Source: Ustulina deusta (Eukaryota; Ascomycota; Sordariomycetes; Xylariales; Xylariaceae). From it: a DNA stretch of 64,000 nucleotides. Both the position numbers and the translations under genes were made by a program. Below are positions 58,800 to 64,000 of this stretch, in pieces. Where the stretch lies: contig JAJNNX010000077.1 of assembly GCA_023159155.1 (NCBI GenBank), positions 100,916-164,915 on the forward strand. The letters are read 5' to 3'. Each line of letters starts with the position of its first letter. Within the stretch, counting starts at the first letter, position 1. The notes beneath the pieces were generated by a model. That model had not been told where the DNA came from. It was given only the letters and a program-made list of their open reading frames with translations, and searched no databases.

Positions 58800-58915
58800 A
58801 GTTATACTTTTTTTACTATTAAGTAGTTTAAAGCGCTTATATTTTATAGTTTGTTTTAGTTATACTTTTTTTACTATTAAGTAGTTTAAAGCGCTTATAT
58901 TTTATAGTTTGTTTT
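58800..58915. repeat. Perfect 58-bp tandem duplication
   Basis: The 58-bp unit starting AGTTATACTTTTTTTACT at 58800 is repeated without a mismatch from 58858. It lies in the mutated retrotransposon interior. Confidence 0.92.
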
Positions 58916-61262
58916 AGTATTCTATATAATACTAGTTATTTAAAATAAACTAGTTAGATAAAACGTTTGTTTTATAGTTTTAAATATTTTTTTTAGTTAT
59001 ATAATATATAAACGTATTATTTATTAAAAATTAAATAAACTAGCTTTTAAATTTTTTTGTTTATATTTTTATTGCTTTTATCTAATTTTAAGTACTTTTT
59101 ATATTTCGTTAAATATATTAAGAACTTTTTAAATATAAGTTTAATATTATATATTATTTTATACGAGTTAAAATATTAACTTTTTATATAAGCTTATTTT
59201 TAAAAAATATGTTTTATTAACTAATATTTTTTTTTTTAGTATATAAAACATTTTTTATTTATATAATTACTTTTAAAGTTTTGGTTTTTTAAATAGTTTT
59301 ATTATATATTTAGTTTACTTAATAATCTAAAAAATCTAGGTTAGTAGCTTTTTATATAATAACTTTAGTTATATTTTTTATTAGTAAAATAAATATTATT
59401 ATCTTTTTGTATGAAATGTTTTAATATATTATTTATTGCTACCCAAATATATGCTTAAAAATTAAAAAAAAAACTTTTATATATTAGCTTTTAAAATATA
59501 AGTACTATAGCTAGTTTAAGTATTTTTTAATATACTTATATAATAGTTATGCTTAGTTAGATTTTTTTTTAGTAGTTTATGCTAAATGTTTGCTGTATTT
59601 TTGTAAGTTTATTAATTATAAGTTCTAGTATTTTGTATAGTGCTAATTTTAAGTTTTTTTTATTTATTTATATAAACATAATCAAAGTTTAATTAGCCTA
59701 GTACTAATTATAGTTTATATTATTATTAAAATAACTATTTATTATATAATAGATTTTATATTATATTTTTTTTAGTTTAATATAGTATATATAATATTTT
59801 TTTACAAAATTTTCTAAAATGCTTAGAAATATAGCATAGTATTAGTTTTTTATTATTTCGAACTATTAATAAATATTTATAAATAAGCGTACTTTATTAT
59901 AAAGTAAGTTATATAAATAGCTTACATAGTTTTTTTTTATTTTTTATGTTTTTAAAAAAACAATATATTTTTTAAATAAAAATAATCTGTTTTATATGTT
60001 TTTTATAAAAAATAAATCTAAAAAAAAGCTATTTAATATAGGTTTTAATATTATACAAAAGTATGCTTGTAATACAAAAGTTTAAAAAAGGTTATAAATT
60101 ACAAAATATTTATATATTAGTTAAAAGTTTAGTTTATAGTTTATTTTTAGCGTATAATTATATATTATTTCTAGTATATGCTAGGCTTTTATAGTTAGTT
60201 ATATATACTTAAGGTTCTAGTTTTTATAAAGTTAAAATTATATATTTTAAATGAATATTAGTTTAAGCTATATAAGTTCTAGTTGTTTAATTTTTAGTTT
60301 TAGTTCTATTTATATAATAGGTTAAAAAGTTAAAATAAACTAAAAAGTTTTTTAAAGAATAGCTTAAAGTTGTTAACTAAATATAAAAAAAACTAATAGT
60401 TATTATATAATAAATATTTGGGCTATTTAGGTTAAAGATTTTAAAGATTTAATAATTTTAAATTTGCTTTATATAATTGCAGTAAATTATTTATAAGCTA
60501 TATTTTTTTTAACTAGTTTTTATATATATATTTTTTTTTAACTATTATTATAAACTTCGCACGTATATTTTAATAAATTGTATAGAAATAATTTGCTATT
60601 TATTTTTTAAAGTTTTTTTTAAACGCTTTTTAGAATAGCTATCCAGATTTTTTTATATTTTAGTATTTAACAAATTAGTAAATAAACTATATATTTATTA
60701 TAACTTTACTTATATAAGATTTGTTAAGATTTTTGTTCTAAAAATTAAAGTTAATATAGTTTTATATAATTTTTGTATTAATACTAATATTTTTAGCAAG
60801 TTTTTTATATATAAAGTTTAAGCATAACTTGGCAAACTTTGCTAAAGTATTTAGTGCTTTTTGCGCTATAGTAAGATAAGAAGGGAGGGAAATTAAAAAG
60901 TTTGTTTGGCTATTATATAATAATATGGTTAGGGGTAGCACAATTATGTGCTATTTTTTTTTTTTTTATATAATATTTTATTAGTTCAAAAAAAAAAGTT
61001 ATATTATACAATAAAAAAATAAATCTTTCTGTTTTTTATATAATAAGCGAATATTTTGTTGGTCCAAAAAAAAAAGTTATATTTGTTTTATTTTTAAACA
61101 ACATACGTTAACCAGTTAAAAAAAATAATTGTTATATAGTAAAAAAATAAAGTATAATATAGAGTTTTTTCTGTTTACAGAAAGCTTAGCTTTATTTTTA
61201 CTTTTGTTAATCTATAGTATTTTCGTAATTAGGTTAAAAATGCTTCAGCAACTATTAATTAG

Positions 61263-61549
61263 TATTAAATAGGCTATATATAATATTATATATAAAAGCA
61301 AATAAATATACGTTAATAGAATATATTGTATTATATTATATTTAAATTTTGTACTAAAAAAAAAAAAAAAAAAAATGTTTTGTACGAGATAGAATTCCTT
61401 TTAAAAAAAGAATTCTACTAGCGTACGAGCTAAAACAATAAGAGGAAATAAAGTTTTTATAGCTAATAGTCTTTGTACAAAGATATTTGTTTACTTGTGC
61501 GATATGCGGGTATACAATATAGTTGTAACTAATGCTAGTTATTCCAACA
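61263..61549 (+). repeat. 3' LTR
   Basis: It starts TATTAAATAGGC (TG changed to TA) and ends TTATTCCAACA. A 71-codon minus frame across it (61354-61569) is a chance frame. Confidence 0.9.
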
Positions 61550-61554
61550 GTTTT

Positions 61555-64000
61555 TATATTTTTAAACAATTAGTATTAATTATATTATTTATTTAATTGT
61601 TTGTTTAAAGCTAAATAATCTTTTTTTATTATAAAACTTTTTTAATTTTAATTAGTTTTTATTAAGCAAACTAATTAGCTTTATATTTAAAAATTTATAT
61701 TAGTTTATTATAGATTTTCTTTTTTTATATTTTTTTAAGATTTTTGCTTTTGCTTAGGGATATTTTTTAAAAAAAACCTATTTTAACTTATTAAGTTTGC
61801 TTTTTTTTATATTTTAAAGTCCAAGCAATTTTACTATAGCTATAGTTAGCCCAAGTACTATTTTTTTAAGTATTAATTTTAGGCCCTAACTTTTTTTTCT
61901 TAGTCTATTTTTATAACTATTTAAAAACCCTAACCTGTACTATATGCCAAACTTTTTAAAATATAGCAAATTTAATAGCAAACGTTTTATAGCTTAATAA
62001 CTTCAGCAAATTAAATATAAATTTAAACTATAGCTTTATAAACATTATTTTAATTTTATTAAAATTATTAAAACTATTAATATATTATATAAAAAAAAAG
62101 CTGCTATATTTATAAATAGTTTTATTATTATTTAAGCTATTATTAAATAAGCTTTAAAGTATATTACTTTAAATACAAATCTTATTATATTTAAAACTAC
62201 TTTAAAAAAAATAATTTTTTACTAAACTAATAAATAATATATCTTTTTTTTTAGCTAATAATTTTTAGTATTTTTTATAAAAAACTAATAAGTTTTTTTA
62301 AGTTTATTATTTTTATATTTAAATTTTTTTAAAACATATAAAAGTTTATAATATATTTTAAATAAAAAATATTTAAAATATTTTATTATTATTTTTTAAG
62401 CTATTTATTTTTAGTACTATAGTATAGTTATTTATTAATAGACTAGTTAATAAAAATTTTAAAGCTAAAACTATTAATAAAAATATTATAAATAAACAAT
62501 TTTTAAAAAACTATTTTAAAGTTATTAAAAATAATTAAAAAATTCTTAAAAATAAGATTACTATATAAAAAAAACTTACTAAAAAACTTTATAACTAAAT
62601 AATAATAAAAATAATATAAATTTTTATTAGCTTTTTAGTTAATTAAGCCTTAATTTAGTCCTATTTTAACTTCTGTTTTTTATTAGTACTAATTAATAAG
62701 CTTATTTATAGCTATAATTTTTAATTTATATTTTTAGCCTATAATGATTTCTATGGCCCTTAGGTTGACCTTAAACTAAAAAAGTTTTAAATATTTCTTT
62801 TTTAGTTTTAATAGCCTTAGTCTACTTTTGCTTAGCAGTACTAAAAACTGTAGTACTAGCAGTAGTAATAGCTTATTTTCCTACTTTTAAAGCCCTAGGC
62901 TTAATCTTTTAGACTATTTAAAATAGGATAGCCTATTTATAAAAAATATTTTTAGAAAAGTTATAGAAGTTTTTCTAATTATAATTTTTATTTTTTAGTT
63001 AATTTTAAAAATAATAATTAGAACATTAATATAAAAAAGTTATTTTTTTATAAAAATTTATTTTATTTATTATTAATAAATATAAACTATTAATTAGATA
63101 GATTTATATATATTTTTGCTATAGTAAAAAAAGCTATTATTTTATTATTATAAAAAGCTTAAGAACTAATGTTTTTAAAACTAGGAATAATAATAGCTAA
63201 AAATATTTATTAGTAATATTATATTTTTTAACTCTAGACTAAATATTCTAGTTTAAGCTAATTTAATTTAGTTATATAAAAATATTTATTATTTTACTTA
63301 TAAAATATTTATAACAAACGTTAGTTTATTTTTATTTTTTATTTAAGATTTTAATTTTTTTTATATATATTTTAATTAATAGGCCTGCTTTAATACTTAT
63401 GTTAATAAAAGCTTTTTTTTAGCTAGGCTTTTAATATTTTAAAATACTAAGTCTGATTCTTTTTTTCAAAGTTTAATAGCTAAATCTAATAGCTATATTT
63501 TATTTATTAAAAAGCTTAAAAATAAAGCAAATAAAAATAAGAATAATTTTTATAATAATATATAATTATAAATCTTAGTCCTTAAAACTTTTCTAGCAAA
63601 AGCTATAAAATGTTTAGCTAAGTATTAATATACTAGATTAAGTACTGCTATTTTTATTAAGTTTTTATTTAACTTTAAAAAAAAAAAAAAATTTCTAAAA
63701 CTAGTATTTAGACTACTTTTTTATTCTAAAAAAAACAAAGTTTTTAAAAAATTTATAATAAAAAAAATAAAAGTCTTTTTAACTAAAAGATTTTTACTAA
63801 CCGGATTAAAGTAAAATTAAGCTTAATAAATCTATTCTAAGTTAATTTAAAAAGATTAGTAGCTATAAAATATATAAAAAGTCTAAAAGATTACTAAAAA
63901 AAAAAAAAGTTTATTTTAATATAAACTTTATTAATACTATTTTATTATTACTAATTATTATAGCTTACTGTATTACTTTAGTTATTAAGTTTGTTTTTAG
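61555..64000. repeat. AT-rich, gene-free block (RIP-degraded)
   Basis: It has the same extreme composition and dense stops as 1-9,380. A few GC-richer strings remain (AAACCCTAACCTGTACTAT near 61,925; GGCCCTTAGGTTGACC near 62,755; AGCCCTAGGCTTAATC near 62,890) but they give no recognisable frame. It is the DNA into which the LTR element inserted. Confidence 0.8.

Larger units (their letters stand above)
54101..61549 (+). mobile_element. LTR retrotransposon, complete in outline, RIP-inactivated
   Basis: Two direct repeats of identical length (287 bp) lie at 54101-54387 and 61263-61549. The combined ends fit the TGTT...AACA rule, and the flanks carry the same 5-bp target duplication GTTTT (54096-54100 and 61550-61554). 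The base after the 5' LTR starts a TTGGCT string where a tRNA primer site (TGG) is expected. About three dozen positions differ between the LTRs by my reading, all of them transitions, with no indels: the pattern of RIP, not of random decay. The 6.9-kb interior has no frame over 70 codons, so gag-pol cannot be recognised and the superfamily (Gypsy or Copia) is open. Element strand is taken from the primer-site side and is tentative. Confidence 0.88.

Noticed and set aside
61354..61569. 71-codon frame on the minus strand
   Set aside because: It lies almost wholly inside the 3' LTR and is created by the mutated sequence.

Overview
This is a filamentous ascomycete (Pezizomycotina) nuclear window. 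The evidence is short spliceosomal introns of about 46-105 bp (one of 160 bp) with GT...CTAAC-like...AG signals, and fungal-specific families: killer-toxin-like GH18 chitinase, HET, caspase/CHAT, DUF6594, tyrosinase and a mitochondrial D-lactate dehydrogenase. There are also two blocks of extreme AT richness with the mark of repeat-induced point mutation (RIP). Genus cannot be fixed from this sequence; Sordariomycetes is my guess.

Layout. 1-9,380 is AT-rich DNA with no surviving genes. 9,400-53,800 is an island of normal composition. 53,800-64,000 is AT-rich again and holds a complete but RIP-killed LTR retrotransposon (54,101-61,549) with matching 287-bp LTRs and a 5-bp target duplication.

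The left edge of the island (9.4-18.9 kb) is a graveyard of cell-death and allorecognition genes. It holds a HET-protein tail with stops, the C-terminal half of a caspase-like protein with an in-frame stop, an apparently intact DUF6594 membrane protein, a CHAT-protease gene killed by Trp-to-stop changes in RIP context, an intact acyltransferase-3 gene, an unrecognised remnant, and a short caspase p20 gene that keeps its His/Cys dyad but lacks the usual C-terminal half.

The middle (21.4-33.3 kb) has ordinary housekeeping-type genes: a SprT-like metalloprotease, an F-box/beta-propeller-like protein and a 915-residue low-complexity protein with two C-terminal membrane spans. These are separated by long intergenic stretches rich in the palindrome-forming motif TACCTAGGTA.

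The right part (35-52.9 kb) is mostly secreted or cell-surface functions: a six-exon sulfatase, a second HET fragment, a 276-residue conserved-looking protein with an unclear 5' end, a large chitinase gene with three frame breaks, an unrecognised 218-residue protein, a six-exon tyrosinase, a Gly-rich GPI-anchored wall protein and a five-exon mitochondrial D-lactate dehydrogenase. I reconstructed exon boundaries by hand from splice signals and frame continuity; no alignment or transcript data were available.
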